From contig NZ_JABVCQ010000002.1 in assembly GCF_014145225.1 (NCBI RefSeq), positions 1 to 64,000 on the forward strand: a stretch of 64,000 bases of DNA, written 5' to 3'. Numbering within the stretch: position 1 is the stretch's first letter; each line of letters starts with the position of its first letter. Shown here one piece after another: positions 18,336 to 27,770 of this stretch. The stretch comes from Thiospirillum jenense. GTDB lineage: Bacteria > Pseudomonadota > Gammaproteobacteria > Chromatiales > Chromatiaceae. The notes below the pieces were generated by a model, which was not told where the DNA came from, ran no database searches, and saw only the letters and a list, made by a program, of their open reading frames with translations. The position numbers and the translations under genes are program-made.

Positions 18336-19556
18336 ATGTTGATTCAGATGTCGTCATCACGCGCTCATTTTTTATTAGTGTACGGGTTATTGTTAGGATT
18401 GGCAGGCTGTAGCAGCACCCAATTAGATCAATACCTGCCCGACCAACGGTTGCAATATCAAAAACAAACCGAAGCGCGGGAGAATCTCGAATTACCGCCA
18501 GATTTGACAGCGGTCAATTTTGATGACGCACTGGATATTCCCGCCGCGAATGGCACCGCGACCTATTCAAATTACACGTCGGGGCGCGCCCAGCAAACAA
18601 CCGCATCCGCTCAATCATCACCCATCAATTCAGCGGTATTACCGATGGTGGCGGGCGTGACATTGGCGCGCTCTGGTGATAAACGCTGGTTAGTGATTCA
18701 AGCGTCACCACAGCGGGTGTGGCCGCAATTGATTACCTTTTGGCGCCAGCAGGGCATTTTATTATTAGAACAAAGCCCGACAACGGGAATTATTAAAACC
18801 GATTGGATTGAAAATCGTGCCGATATTCAAAAAGATATGGTGACGAACTTGTTTCGCAAGGTCGTGGATGGCATGTACTCATCCGGCACCCGCGATCAAT
18901 ACCGAGTGCGATTAGATACCGGCAATACACCCGAAACCAGTGAAATCTTTTTAACGCATCACGGAATGCAAGAGCGGCTGGTGAATAATGCACTCGGGCA
19001 GGATACCAATAGCATTTGGGAACCGAGCGCCAGTGATCCTGATAAAGAAGTGGCAATGATGCGGCGATTAATGCTGCATTTAGGCGTGAATGACCAGCGC
19101 GCTCGTCAATTATTAACTGCCGCGCCGGGTAATGAAGCGGCCGCTGCTTCTGAATTAACCACAGCGCCATCATCCCGCTCCAAAGCGCAATTAACCGTGA
19201 CTAATGAACGGGCGGAGTTGTTAATGCCACAACCCTTTGCCGATGCGTGGCGGCGGGTGGGATTGGCGCTGGATCGAACGGGATTTGCGGTGGCTGACCG
19301 TGACCGCAGCAAGGGCATCTTTTTTGTCCGCTATGATGATCCTAATCGCGAGCCGATGGCGAATACTGGGCTAACGTCGCGCTTGGCATTTTGGAAAGAG
19401 ACGAATAAAGATCGCAAAGTTGAGCAATATCAGGTGCGTTTGGTCGAACAACAGGGCGGCGCCACTCGCGTCACGGTTCACGATGCCAACGGCGCGGCGG
19501 ATACCACCACGACGGCTGGGCGGATTTTAGGATTGGTGGAAGAGGCGCTGCGATAA
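18336..19556 (+). CDS. bamC: Outer membrane protein assembly factor BamC
   Basis: This 406-residue lipoprotein of the BAM complex folds beta-barrel proteins into the outer membrane. A signal peptide ends at the lipobox GLAGC (Cys about residue 25). The conserved unstructured segment that contacts BamD follows (LPDQRLQYQKQTEARENLELPPDLT, listed here as separate blocks LPDQRLQYQ and ENLELPPDL). Two helix-grip domains follow: KRWLVIQASPQRVWPQLITF and, after a low-complexity linker, LLMPQPFADAWRRVG onward. The dapA-bamC linkage is the standard gammaproteobacterial one and supports the call. Confidence 0.93.
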   Translation: MLIQMSSSRAHFLLVYGLLLGLAGCSSTQLDQYLPDQRLQYQKQTEARENLELPPDLTAVNFDDALDIPAANGTATYSNYTSGRAQQTTASAQSSPINSAVLPMVAGVTLARSGDKRWLVIQASPQRVWPQLITFWRQQGILLLEQSPTTGIIKTDWIENRADIQKDMVTNLFRKVVDGMYSSGTRDQYRVRLDTGNTPETSEIFLTHHGMQERLVNNALGQDTNSIWEPSASDPDKEVAMMRRLMLHLGVNDQRARQLLTAAPGNEAAAASELTTAPSSRSKAQLTVTNERAELLMPQPFADAWRRVGLALDRTGFAVADRDRSKGIFFVRYDDPNREPMANTGLTSRLAFWKETNKDRKVEQYQVRLVEQQGGATRVTVHDANGAADTTTTAGRILGLVEEALR

Positions 19557-19925
19557 TAATCAATGTAATAAGTTGCGGCACGACGATCCCGCTTTTTATT
19601 TCGCATCATTTTGGCAGTCTCTATGGCCTTTTATTGAATATTCTATTCAATGCCATTCTGATCCTTTCCGCAATTTCACGGCTGTTCAGTGTTTATTAAC
19701 CGACAATCATTTTTAACACGCATCGTCATTCCACGGCGGCGGGTATTAACTGAATAACTCAACAGCGCTACCCGATGTTCCGGCGGCGGTTGGTTAATTC
19801 CAATTCAATCAAGCGTTAAATGAATTGGGTTAGGTTTGAATGGGTGGGTGGGGAAATGTTGGGTTGTGTGCCGCTTGGATTGGTCATTTATCATCAATCG
19901 CGTGCCAGGTACACAACCCAACCGA
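19557..19925. other. Intergenic region between bamC and chemoreceptor
   Basis: No gene or RNA is recognised in this 369-bp gap between converging genes. Its right end holds the inverted repeat listed separately. Confidence 0.6.
19858..19922. terminator. Long inverted repeat at convergent gene ends
   Basis: GTTGGGTTGTGT at 19858-19869 pairs perfectly with ACACAACCCAAC at 19911-19922, and three further pairs (one a wobble) extend inward, around a loop of about 35 nt. It lies between the convergent ends of bamC and the chemoreceptor gene. It lacks a clear U-tract, so it may be a bidirectional terminator or a dispersed palindromic repeat. Confidence 0.45.
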
Positions 19926-21929
19926 CTAAAACTGAAATTGTGCGATCAAACGCCGCAATTTATCAGCTAATCCATCCAAATTATGCGCAGATTTAGCCAA
20001 TTCAGCAGCGGCCACGGCACTTCTTTCGGTTGCATGAGTGGTTGACGCCAAATTATTGGCAATTTCCGCCGTCACACAGGTCTGTTCCTCCGCCGCGGTG
20101 GCGATTTGGTCAATTTGCTGCTTGACCTGATCCACCTGCGCCAGCGTACCATGCAACATAGTTTCCATTTCTTCCGCCTGCGCGGCCCCTTTTTCGGCAT
20201 CACTGGCACTCGCCTCCTGCGCCTGCATTGCCGCCTGCGTATCCGCCTGAATTGCCGTAATCATGGAGTTAATTTCTTTAGTCGCCTGCGTAGTGCGTCC
20301 CGCTAATGCACGCACTTCATCCGCCACCACCGCAAATCCCCGCCCCATTTCACCCGCTCGCGCTGCTTCAATTGCCGCGTTTAATGCCAATAAATTGGTT
20401 TGACCGGCAATTTCATCAATCGTTGCCACAATACTATCAATTTGTTTAGAACGTTCGGATAATGAAGTCATTACCTCGGCATTTTTACGCATTCCACCAC
20501 GCCGCCGTTTAATACCAGTCACCGTTTCCCGCACCGCCTTAAAACCATCATGCGTAAGACTCACAACATGCGCAGCATTATCAACTGCGACATGACAACT
20601 GTGCGCAATTTCATTACTGGTCAAACTCAATTCTTCACTCGCCGTTGCTACACTCGTTGTCTGTTGCAAAGTATTATCGGCACTATTATTCACTTGGCGC
20701 GACACCTGATTCAATGTATTTGACGCCTCAACGACAGCGTTAATTTCGGTGGTCACTTGCGCTAATAAATGTTGCAACCGGGCTAATAACGCATTGACAC
20801 TGTGACTGATTTGTCCAATTTCATCGCGGCTGGTCCAATGAAACCGCTGGGTTAAATCATAGCCCAAGTTGAGTAAAAACGTGCTAAGGGCGTTAATTGG
20901 ATTCACCACTAGATAGCGTAATAACCCCAACATCAATCCCGTCATCACAACTAACAAAATAATGATACCAAATAATAAATGATTGGCTAATTCAAATACT
21001 GCTTTTAGATTGCTTTCATACTGCGCTCGCGGCATTCCCGTTAAATGAATTCCATACACCTTGCCATCGGTAGTGCGGGCGGACGCGGCCGCAAAAAAGT
21101 AGTCATCAGTTAATTGCGTGGTGAAACTGTCTAATGTGGCATCATTCGCATTGCGCGCAAAAGCAATGGTGTCGGCATCAAACCATTTATCGTTTGCTGC
21201 AAAATAATTGCGGCCAATTTCAAGTCCACCGGCTTTGGCTCGAAACTGCGCTTCATCCACGACATCACGTTTCACTAATAACATGTAAAAACTATTTTGA
21301 TTGCGCAATTCACGGCTAATACTGCCAACGCCCATCATGGTTTCCACCATGCCAATTAACTTGTTATTGCCATCAAAGACCGGGGCAATGGCGCGTAATG
21401 CGACGCTTTCGCGCCCTAATTCAACACCCGCAACGGGTTTTTTACTTGTTGCCACTTGGCGCAGCATGGCGCGAAATGACACGTCATCATTGCGGTCGGT
21501 AGAAAAACTGCGATAAAAACTGGTCATGTCGGCGCGAATGACATGAAAGCGCACTCCTTGAAAATCAGCAGTTTTGAATTCGTCAGTTAAATGCTGCAAT
21601 TCGCGTTCACACAGCACCACATTGTCAGCTTGCAATGCCATAATAATTGAATCGCTGTGCGTGATTGAAATGGCATTAGTGACCAATAAATCCAGTTTGT
21701 ACTGAATAGATAAATCAATTTGGGTTTGTAAGGACGTGGCTAAATTAGCACTACTTTGTTCAATTAACTGGGCGCGAAAGTATTGAATATAGCCGCCCAA
21801 AATCAAAATAAACAGTAGCGTAGTAATAATGGATACAGTGGTCACTTTAGCACTCAGACTAAAGTGCTTTTTAATATCTTTAGGTGGTGCAATACCAAAA
21901 GAAGGTGCAGAAAGAGAAACCGCATTCAT
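19926..21929 (-). CDS. Methyl-accepting chemotaxis protein with periplasmic Cache domain
   Basis: This 667-residue transmembrane chemoreceptor has one transmembrane helix at about residues 28-50 and a second at about 318-342 ([20 protein letters not shown]). They enclose a periplasmic sensor of the double-Cache type, with the segment [21 protein letters not shown] typical of that fold. HAMP ([17 protein letters not shown]) and the signalling domain follow, with the tip [20 protein letters not shown] and [17 protein letters not shown]. It has no tail pentapeptide for CheR docking. The ligand is unknown. It stands alone, convergent with bamC. Confidence 0.9.
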   Translation of the reverse strand: MNAVSLSAPSFGIAPPKDIKKHFSLSAKVTTVSIITTLLFILILGGYIQYFRAQLIEQSSANLATSLQTQIDLSIQYKLDLLVTNAISITHSDSIIMALQADNVVLCERELQHLTDEFKTADFQGVRFHVIRADMTSFYRSFSTDRNDDVSFRAMLRQVATSKKPVAGVELGRESVALRAIAPVFDGNNKLIGMVETMMGVGSISRELRNQNSFYMLLVKRDVVDEAQFRAKAGGLEIGRNYFAANDKWFDADTIAFARNANDATLDSFTTQLTDDYFFAAASARTTDGKVYGIHLTGMPRAQYESNLKAVFELANHLLFGIIILLVVMTGLMLGLLRYLVVNPINALSTFLLNLGYDLTQRFHWTSRDEIGQISHSVNALLARLQHLLAQVTTEINAVVEASNTLNQVSRQVNNSADNTLQQTTSVATASEELSLTSNEIAHSCHVAVDNAAHVVSLTHDGFKAVRETVTGIKRRRGGMRKNAEVMTSLSERSKQIDSIVATIDEIAGQTNLLALNAAIEAARAGEMGRGFAVVADEVRALAGRTTQATKEINSMITAIQADTQAAMQAQEASASDAEKGAAQAEEMETMLHGTLAQVDQVKQQIDQIATAAEEQTCVTAEIANNLASTTHATERSAVAAAELAKSAHNLDGLADKLRRLIAQFQF

Positions 21930-22146
21930 AGCAAAAACCTGGGGGTGAGTGGAATAGAGTGATTGGGTTCACTTGAATAATGACGATTAACACACAAAAT
22001 ACTGCACACGTCGTCGTCACAACGCATGTTTATCAATTCAGCGTCACATGATGACGTTAAATCACGGCAGTTTATTTATTCTGCTGTGCGTCACCACGAT
22101 GCTTTTTAAAATATGTTATCACTAAATTGCTGTTGGAGGACAAATC

Positions 22147-23466
22147 ATGTCTATTGGATTGTTATTGAGTTTAACTATTGTATTAGCCATTGCCGTATTC
22201 ACGTCCTGGACAGGTAAAGCAGCAATGGCTGCGCCAATTGACGCCACCGCCGCCCACGAGCGCATCGTACTGGGCATGGGCTGCTTTTGGGGGGCGGAAA
22301 AACGCCTTGCCGCACTGCCGGGCGTGGTGGCGACCTCGGTGGGTTACGCCGGCGGTGAGCGGGAAAATCCCAGTTATTATCAGGTGTTAGCCGACGAGCG
22401 CCGCCCAACTGTGCGCAATCACGCCGAGGTGGTGCAGGTGACATTCGACCCGGGGCAGATTAGTTTGGCGCAGATATTGGCGACGTTTTGGGAAAATCAC
22501 GACCCCACGCAGGGTAATCGGCAGGGCAACGACATCGGCACCAATTACCGCAGCGCGATCTATTTCACCGCCCCAGCGCAGCAAAAAGTGGCGGAAATGA
22601 CGCGGGCAACGTATCAAACGGCGCTGACGGCGGCGGGTTTTGGCAAAATTACGACGGAAATTGCCGCGTTGACGCAATTTTACCCCGCCGAACCCGAACA
22701 TCAGCAGTATTTGGTGCGCAATCCGAGCGGTTACTGCGGGCTGGGCGGCATTGGCGTCAAATTCCCGACGGCGGTTAAATCAACGCCGCCTTCAACTGCA
22801 AGTTCGGCGGCGGCGGTGCAAGTAACTGATTTATCACGCGCCCAGCAGTTGATCGTGTTTGCCAGCATTCAATGCAGCTATTGTGCGCAATTTGACCGCG
22901 ATATTGCCGCGAATTGGGCAGGAACGGTGCCGATCATCACCACAACCAGTACGCAATTGCCGGACGGGTGGACGCTGGCGCAGCCGTTGTGGGCGACGCC
23001 GACCGTTGTGTTATTTCGTGACGCAACCGAGGTGGCGCGCTTCACGGGTTATCAGGGGCAGCCGGCGGCGTTTTGGCGCTGGTTGGGTGAACAATTATTA
23101 ACGCCCGAAGAGCAACACATTGCCTATCAACACGGCACAGAACGTCCATTCACTGGCAATTTACTCGATCAACATACGCCCGGCACTTATATTGATCCAC
23201 TCACTGGTGCGGCGTTATTTCGCAGTGATAGTAAGTTTAATAGCGGCAGCGGTTGGCCGAGCTTTTTTCAACCAATTAACGGTGCAGTGACGCTGCATGA
23301 AGATGAGAGTCACGGTATGAAACGGACTGAAGTGCGCAGCGCCAGTTCTGGCATTCATTTGGGGCATGTGTTTAATGACGGACCCGCCCCGACGGGACAA
23401 AGATATTGTATTAACAGCCACGTCCTGCGCTTTATTCCAGATCAATTAACCCCAGCGGCGGAGTAA
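22147..23466 (+). CDS. msrAB: Periplasmic MsrA-thioredoxin-MsrB fusion
   Basis: This 439-residue enzyme repairs oxidised methionine. After an N-terminal signal or anchor (residues 1-29), the MsrA domain has catalytic Cys46 in GMGCFWGAEK and a resolving Cys in GYCGLGG (about 197). A thioredoxin-like domain follows with a CSYC motif (Cys243) and ATPTVVLF. The C-terminal MsrB domain starts at LTPEEQHIAYQ, with SGSGWPSFF, HLGHVFNDGP and catalytic Cys421 in RYCINS. The Cys pairs that bind zinc in many MsrB proteins are absent. In the Neisseria PilB protein the thioredoxin-like domain is at the N terminus; here it sits between the two reductases. A strong GGAGGA site precedes the ATG. The product is expected in the periplasm. 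Confidence 0.93.
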   Translation: MSIGLLLSLTIVLAIAVFTSWTGKAAMAAPIDATAAHERIVLGMGCFWGAEKRLAALPGVVATSVGYAGGERENPSYYQVLADERRPTVRNHAEVVQVTFDPGQISLAQILATFWENHDPTQGNRQGNDIGTNYRSAIYFTAPAQQKVAEMTRATYQTALTAAGFGKITTEIAALTQFYPAEPEHQQYLVRNPSGYCGLGGIGVKFPTAVKSTPPSTASSAAAVQVTDLSRAQQLIVFASIQCSYCAQFDRDIAANWAGTVPIITTTSTQLPDGWTLAQPLWATPTVVLFRDATEVARFTGYQGQPAAFWRWLGEQLLTPEEQHIAYQHGTERPFTGNLLDQHTPGTYIDPLTGAALFRSDSKFNSGSGWPSFFQPINGAVTLHEDESHGMKRTEVRSASSGIHLGHVFNDGPAPTGQRYCINSHVLRFIPDQLTPAAE

Positions 23467-23472
23467 TGAAAG

Positions 23473-24270
23473 ATGTTGATTAATAGCAATGACATTTCGC
23501 GCCAGTTGCGATTGGCGATTTGTTTTATTTTAAGTTATCTAGCGATTCCAGCACCCGCGTTTGCTGCCCGTTCATTAGTGGTACTACCCGTTTATGAACA
23601 GCCCGCGGGTGATCTAGTCGAAGTATTGCGGCCATTACTCGGGCGCGGTAGTAGTATTACCGCACATGGCAATCAGTTAATTGTCAATGCCAGCACCAGT
23701 GAATTACACGCTATTCGTGAAGCGCTGCTGCGATTAGATCAACCAGCGCGGCAGTTGTTAATAGAAGTGCGCCAAGCGCGTGACCAAAATAGCCAAGATA
23801 CACGCGGCACTGTTCGCTATTATCGAACGAATGATCTGAATGATTCCATTGCGCAACGGGTGCAAACATTAGACGGGCGCCCGGCGTTAATTCGGAGTGG
23901 TGAAGTCATTCCTACCATGCAATATCAATTGCCCTGGTATCCAGCGCGTGATCCGCGTATTCCACCACCGCCCTTGACAATGGAAACGACTTATCAAGCA
24001 CAAACGGCCGGCTTTTATGCACTGCCACGTTTGCACGGCGATCAAGTGACAATTGAATTGTATCAGTGGAATGAGCGCCCCGAATTAAATGGCAATCAAC
24101 ATACCCAACAGGCGACTACAACGGTGCGTGGTCATTTAGGCACCTGGCTAAATATCGGTGCGGTGAATATCAATGGTGAGTGGAATAACGCCGGCGGCCA
24201 ACAGCATTGGTCAACCCAACAGCAATCAGACATGCAATTACAATTGCGCGTGACTGAATTGCCGCAATAA
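23473..24270 (+). CDS. Secretin N-domain-like exported protein
   Basis: This 265-residue protein has a signal peptide ending near PAPAFAARS. The segment LPVYEQPAGDLVEVLRPLL ... ITAHGNQLIVNASTSELHAIREALLRLD matches the short N-domain of secretins. The rest resembles a secretin-like beta-rich part but lacks the membrane-gate regions of true secretins. It is probably a periplasmic or outer-membrane protein of unknown role. It starts six bases after the msrAB-type gene, so the two are likely cotranscribed. Confidence 0.6.
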   Translation: MLINSNDISRQLRLAICFILSYLAIPAPAFAARSLVVLPVYEQPAGDLVEVLRPLLGRGSSITAHGNQLIVNASTSELHAIREALLRLDQPARQLLIEVRQARDQNSQDTRGTVRYYRTNDLNDSIAQRVQTLDGRPALIRSGEVIPTMQYQLPWYPARDPRIPPPPLTMETTYQAQTAGFYALPRLHGDQVTIELYQWNERPELNGNQHTQQATTTVRGHLGTWLNIGAVNINGEWNNAGGQQHWSTQQQSDMQLQLRVTELPQ

Positions 24271-24297
24271 AGCGGTGATGATGAATGCCAACGTTAT

Positions 24298-24726
24298 TTA
24301 AAGCAGGCGTAATAATTCGGCTAACGCTTGATCGAAACGCTCGCGCAATTGCTCAAAAAACCCTTGCTGTTTTGCGGCGGCGCACCCGCCGAGTGCTTGT
24401 AATTGATTAAAAAAATGCTGGTCTAGTTGCGCTTGTGCCGCTCGATAATCCCGTTCTGGGAAATAACGATCCTGCACATCCAGAATAGTCATTCGATAGC
24501 GACTCACCAGCGTTTTATTCAAATTGTCGCTATAACGGCCAGCGCCATCTTTACGGCAGCGACTATTGTATAAATCTAATTCTTTTGCCGTCGTTACAAG
24601 TGTCAGCAATAGCGGCGCCATTTGCGGATCACGCAACGGTGCCGCTGGTGTATTTGAAGAACTGCCTATGGTTATTAAAAAGACGGATGTTATGGCTAAT
24701 GAACTGAATAAATAACGCATGAACAT
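24298..24726 (-). CDS. Exported protein, unknown function
   Basis: This 142-residue protein has an N-terminal signal peptide (MFMRYLFSSLAITSVFLITI) and a helical, Gln-rich mature part with two cysteines (NSRCRKDG and GGCAAAKQ) that could form a disulfide in the periplasm. No family was recognised. It starts three bases after the stop of the short-chain dehydrogenase gene, so the two form an operon. Confidence 0.6.
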   Translation of the reverse strand: MFMRYLFSSLAITSVFLITIGSSSNTPAAPLRDPQMAPLLLTLVTTAKELDLYNSRCRKDGAGRYSDNLNKTLVSRYRMTILDVQDRYFPERDYRAAQAQLDQHFFNQLQALGGCAAAKQQGFFEQLRERFDQALAELLRLL

Positions 24727-24729
24727 AAA

Positions 24730-25455
24730 TTAACAACGCCCATACACTGGAATTGCCGCACCCGAAATATCCCGCGCTGCATTGGATGTTAAAAATACCA
24801 TCACTTCCGCGAGTGATGCCGGCGTCACCCACCGCTGATAATCGGCATTTGGCATTGCCGCTCGGTTTTGTGGCGTATCTAAAGTACCAGGCAAAACGCA
24901 ATTGACTCGAATAGAATGCGCAGATAATTCTGCCGCTAAACTTTCAGTTAAACTCATCACTGCTGATTTAGATGCGCAATACGGCGCCATCTGCGCTTGA
25001 CCCATTAACGCCGCCCGCGCTGCGACATTGATAATACTACCGCCACCTTGGGCGATCATTGTGGGAACAATTGCACGACATAAATAAAACACACTGCGGG
25101 CATTCAAATTCATCATACGTTCCCAATCATCATCACTGGTTTCATGCACTGGTGGTCCCATACTAAATCCACCGGCGATATTTGCCAAAATATCAATGTG
25201 ATCATACCGTTTTTTAATTGCAGCAATGGTTTGCGCAATTGCCGCGGGCGTCATTAAATCCACTATAAAGGACGTCGCTTCACAACCCGCTGGCAAGGTC
25301 GCACACACGGCATTCAGTGCATCGGCGTTATGATCGAGTAACACCAACCGCGCACCCGTCGCGGCCATTGCAGTCGCAAAGGCAGCGCCGAGATTACCCG
25401 CCGCACCAGTAATCACTGTCACGGGTTTTATAGATGTTTTTATCAAATGAGACAT
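24730..25455 (-). CDS. Short-chain dehydrogenase/reductase lacking the catalytic Ser
   Basis: This 241-residue Rossmann-fold oxidoreductase has TGAAGNLGAAFA for NAD(P) binding, NIAGG as the NAG-type motif, and YCASK for the catalytic Tyr and Lys. Thirteen residues before the Tyr, where the family usually has Ser, the sequence reads NVAARAAL, so the catalytic Ser is Ala. The C terminus (SLAEVMVFLTSNAARDISGAAIPVYG) is typical. ATG 25455 has a GAGGA site at a good distance and was preferred to the longer frame starting at 25503. The substrate is unknown. Confidence 0.88.
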   Translation of the reverse strand: MSHLIKTSIKPVTVITGAAGNLGAAFATAMAATGARLVLLDHNADALNAVCATLPAGCEATSFIVDLMTPAAIAQTIAAIKKRYDHIDILANIAGGFSMGPPVHETSDDDWERMMNLNARSVFYLCRAIVPTMIAQGGGSIINVAARAALMGQAQMAPYCASKSAVMSLTESLAAELSAHSIRVNCVLPGTLDTPQNRAAMPNADYQRWVTPASLAEVMVFLTSNAARDISGAAIPVYGRC

Positions 25456-25529
25456 GGCAAAATCCTCGTGTTGCTTTAATAAAAAAGCGTTTAGTGATAA
25501 CACCCAACAATTTATACAGATTTAAGAAA

Positions 25530-26183
25530 CTAATTATTAAGATACGCCATTGAAACGTGTTTTAAGTCATCGGCAATACTCGCTGCTGACTGCACCGCTG
25601 GAAATAAAACAATGACTTGATGGTTGGAGTTAATTAGATAAAATGGCGGCAGGGCGGCGGAATCAGATGCCGAAGGTTGTGTATTATGATCCGAATGATC
25701 ACCCAACACTAAACGTAACTGCTCCAGTTGCCGATCACTCGCCGTGAGCAAATGTAATTGCGGCAAAATTGTTAATTTCACGTTTTGCTGCGATTCGAGC
25801 ATCGGCATAATGAGCAACAATTGCAATGCTTGCTGCAATGTAGGTTGACCAGCTAACCGATTGATGATTTCAATCAAGCGTTTAATAGTTTTTTGAGTGA
25901 TACTTGATTGATTTGGTATTAAGACAAGCAATGCCCAATTGTGCTGCTCATGGATTAAATCAAACGGCGCACCGGCGGCATCATACAGTGATAAAAGTGG
26001 CAATACCAGTGGCGGTTGCAATTGAACACCTTGCAATGATGGCAGCGTATTCAACGAATGATTGTGTTGCCAATGATTACCCCATTGATAACTCATAAAA
26101 AACAAGGCTACGGTCAAAACCGCCATCAAGAGTTTGATTGCCAGCCCCGCCCGCTTGAAACGATATTGACTAAAAAATATCAT
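25530..26183 (-). CDS. Membrane-anchored protein of unknown function
   Basis: This 217-residue protein has one N-terminal transmembrane helix (AIKLLMAVLTVALFFMSYQ). The soluble domain LYDAAGAPFDLIHEQHNWALLVLIPNQ ... PPFYLINSNHQVIVLFP, given here as separated blocks, recalls the SCO1/thioredoxin-like fold. It has no CxxC, so it cannot do copper or thiol chemistry as SCO1 does. The assignment to that fold is tentative. It sits between trmL and the dehydrogenase on the same strand. Confidence 0.5.
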   Translation of the reverse strand: MIFFSQYRFKRAGLAIKLLMAVLTVALFFMSYQWGNHWQHNHSLNTLPSLQGVQLQPPLVLPLLSLYDAAGAPFDLIHEQHNWALLVLIPNQSSITQKTIKRLIEIINRLAGQPTLQQALQLLLIMPMLESQQNVKLTILPQLHLLTASDRQLEQLRLVLGDHSDHNTQPSASDSAALPPFYLINSNHQVIVLFPAVQSAASIADDLKHVSMAYLNN

Positions 26184-26218
26184 TGATAATGCCGTGCATG
26201 TAAGTCTAAAATCACTGC

Positions 26219-26677
26219 CTAAACACCATTAAATCCCTGTTGGCGCCATGCTTCAAATAATACCACAGCAACGGCATTAGACAGATTAAGACTGCGATTA
26301 CCAGGACACATTGGAATACGCAGGCGTTGATTAGCTGGCAATTGGTCAAGTACGGTACACGGCAATCCTCGGGTTTCAGGACCAAATAATAACGCATCAT
26401 TCAGTTGATAATGGCAATCGGTATAATAACGTTGCCCGCGAGTCGTCAATGCAAATAAACGTGGCGGATTTAATTGTGCCAAACATGCTGTTAAAGAAGG
26501 ATAAGTGACAACTTCAACCCACTCACGATAATCTAATCCAGCGCGGCGCAACTGGCGGTTATCAAGCGAAAATCCCAGTGGTTCAATCAGGTGTAAATGC
26601 GCACCGGCATTCGCACATAGCCGCATGATATTTCCTGTATTTGGTGGAATTTCTGGTTCATAAAGTAAAACATCCAT
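26219..26677 (-). CDS. trmL: tRNA (cytidine/uridine-34 2'-O)-methyltransferase TrmL
   Basis: This 152-residue SPOUT methyltransferase methylates the wobble-base ribose of tRNA-Leu isoacceptors. Family marks are MDVLLYEPEIPPNTGNIMR at the N terminus, LDYREWVEV, LFGPETRGLP and the knot region RIPMCPGNRSLNLSNAVA that binds S-adenosylmethionine. The length is normal. Confidence 0.95.
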   Translation of the reverse strand: MDVLLYEPEIPPNTGNIMRLCANAGAHLHLIEPLGFSLDNRQLRRAGLDYREWVEVVTYPSLTACLAQLNPPRLFALTTRGQRYYTDCHYQLNDALLFGPETRGLPCTVLDQLPANQRLRIPMCPGNRSLNLSNAVAVVLFEAWRQQGFNGV

Positions 26678-26828
26678 AACTTAATCGTATTTCATCACTC
26701 TTTTATGTTTGTTAACACTAGCATTATGGTAAAAAGACTGCCAAAATACATCAGCTGATACCAGATTTACTTGCATAAAGTATTTTTTATTAACCCAAAA
26801 TAACAAGAATTTCTATCTAATTATTCTA

Positions 26829-27092
26829 AATCCCCATATTGAAATATATCGTGGTCAGGCATTAGCTGCTTATCTTCACAAACTTGCCGAATTGAGATTG
26901 ACAGTTTTCCGGAAATATTCATATCTTTATGATGGCACATTAGAGCAAGAAATGGAGTAGCTGAATCGCTATTTAAATAGCGATACCAGTTTATTGGCAA
27001 TGATTCAAGATGAACATGGTTGGAAAGAAGTGAACAATGACAATGAAACAGCAAAACCTATGGCAGCATGGATTAAATCATTTGAATTATAA
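26829..27092 (+). pseudogene. Decayed GNAT acetyltransferase gene
   Basis: Read in one plus-strand frame, 26829-26957 gives a typical N terminus of a GNAT family (IEIYRGQALAAYL, then LAELRLTVFRKYSYLYDG). An in-frame TAG at 26958-26960 follows, and the same frame continues LNRYLNSDTSLLAMIQDEHG and ends WKEV ... TAKPMAAWIKSFEL at TAA 27090. Related proteins have Tyr where the TAG is (YLNRY) and a full acetyl-CoA-binding core between the two parts. So the gene has a nonsense mutation, a large internal deletion and no proper start codon. A minus-strand frame over the same stretch has no family match. Confidence 0.75.
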
Positions 27093-27131
27093 TAATATCG
27101 CGGTTTTATTTAAAAACCCCTGATTTTATAT

Positions 27132-27503
27132 TTAATCTAATAAAAATCCAGCCGTAACGCGGCGTCCTTCTCCGATAAGAATATTATAGGTGCGACACGC
27201 GGCACCTGTCGTCATCATTTCCAATCCAATCCCACGTTCATAGAGGATTGCGTACACTTTTGGATCAAGAAATTGTTGTCGATTGCCAATACCGAGCAAA
27301 ACAATTTGCGGAGAATTGACTAATAAATATTCCAAATGTGCAGACGTGATCGTCATGATATTGGCAGCGTCCCAGATGCGCGGCGCCAATTCCGTTCCAA
27401 TCATAAAACTGTGCTGAAATTCATGGCCTGCAACAGTAATGCTGGTAGCAGTGTAAGCGGTAATACTTTGATGGTGATGGGTCGGGAGTAATTGAATAGA
27501 CAT
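27132..27503 (-). CDS. Mth938-like domain protein (DUF498)
   Basis: This 123-residue protein of the Mth938/NDUFAF3-like fold has the pattern SFMIGTELAPRIW, then IVLLGIGNRQQF and a tail MMTTGAACRTYNILIGEGR. Members are small cytosolic proteins; the eukaryotic relative helps assemble respiratory complex I, but the bacterial role is not established. It is a single-gene unit. Confidence 0.85.
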   Translation of the reverse strand: MSIQLLPTHHHQSITAYTATSITVAGHEFQHSFMIGTELAPRIWDAANIMTITSAHLEYLLVNSPQIVLLGIGNRQQFLDPKVYAILYERGIGLEMMTTGAACRTYNILIGEGRRVTAGFLLD

Positions 27504-27770
27504 AGATTAACCTAGAATTATTCAGTGTCACTATTGTTTTTTAATAGCGCCGCATAACTGAGATTTTTCGCTGCTTGATAAGCGAGTTGTTTGCTACCAT
27601 TCGGCATGATAAATGGTTTTATTTAGAATCACCAGAAATAACAAATGCTCTCAGCTGAAATGTTGGCTTTTGCCGCCATTTGTTATTATAGACTATCGTT
27701 TTCAATTGTGTTATTTTACCAATTTACACAACTCAGTGCTAATATGCAATACGCTTGTGTTATTATTAGA

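Noticed and set aside
19557-19925. tRNA or small RNA gene after bamC
   Set aside because: No cloverleaf or TTCGA arm was recognised; only the inverted repeat stands out.
26821-27054. Minus-strand 77-codon frame
   Set aside because: It overlaps the plus-strand GNAT remnant, which has clear family similarity, while this frame has none.
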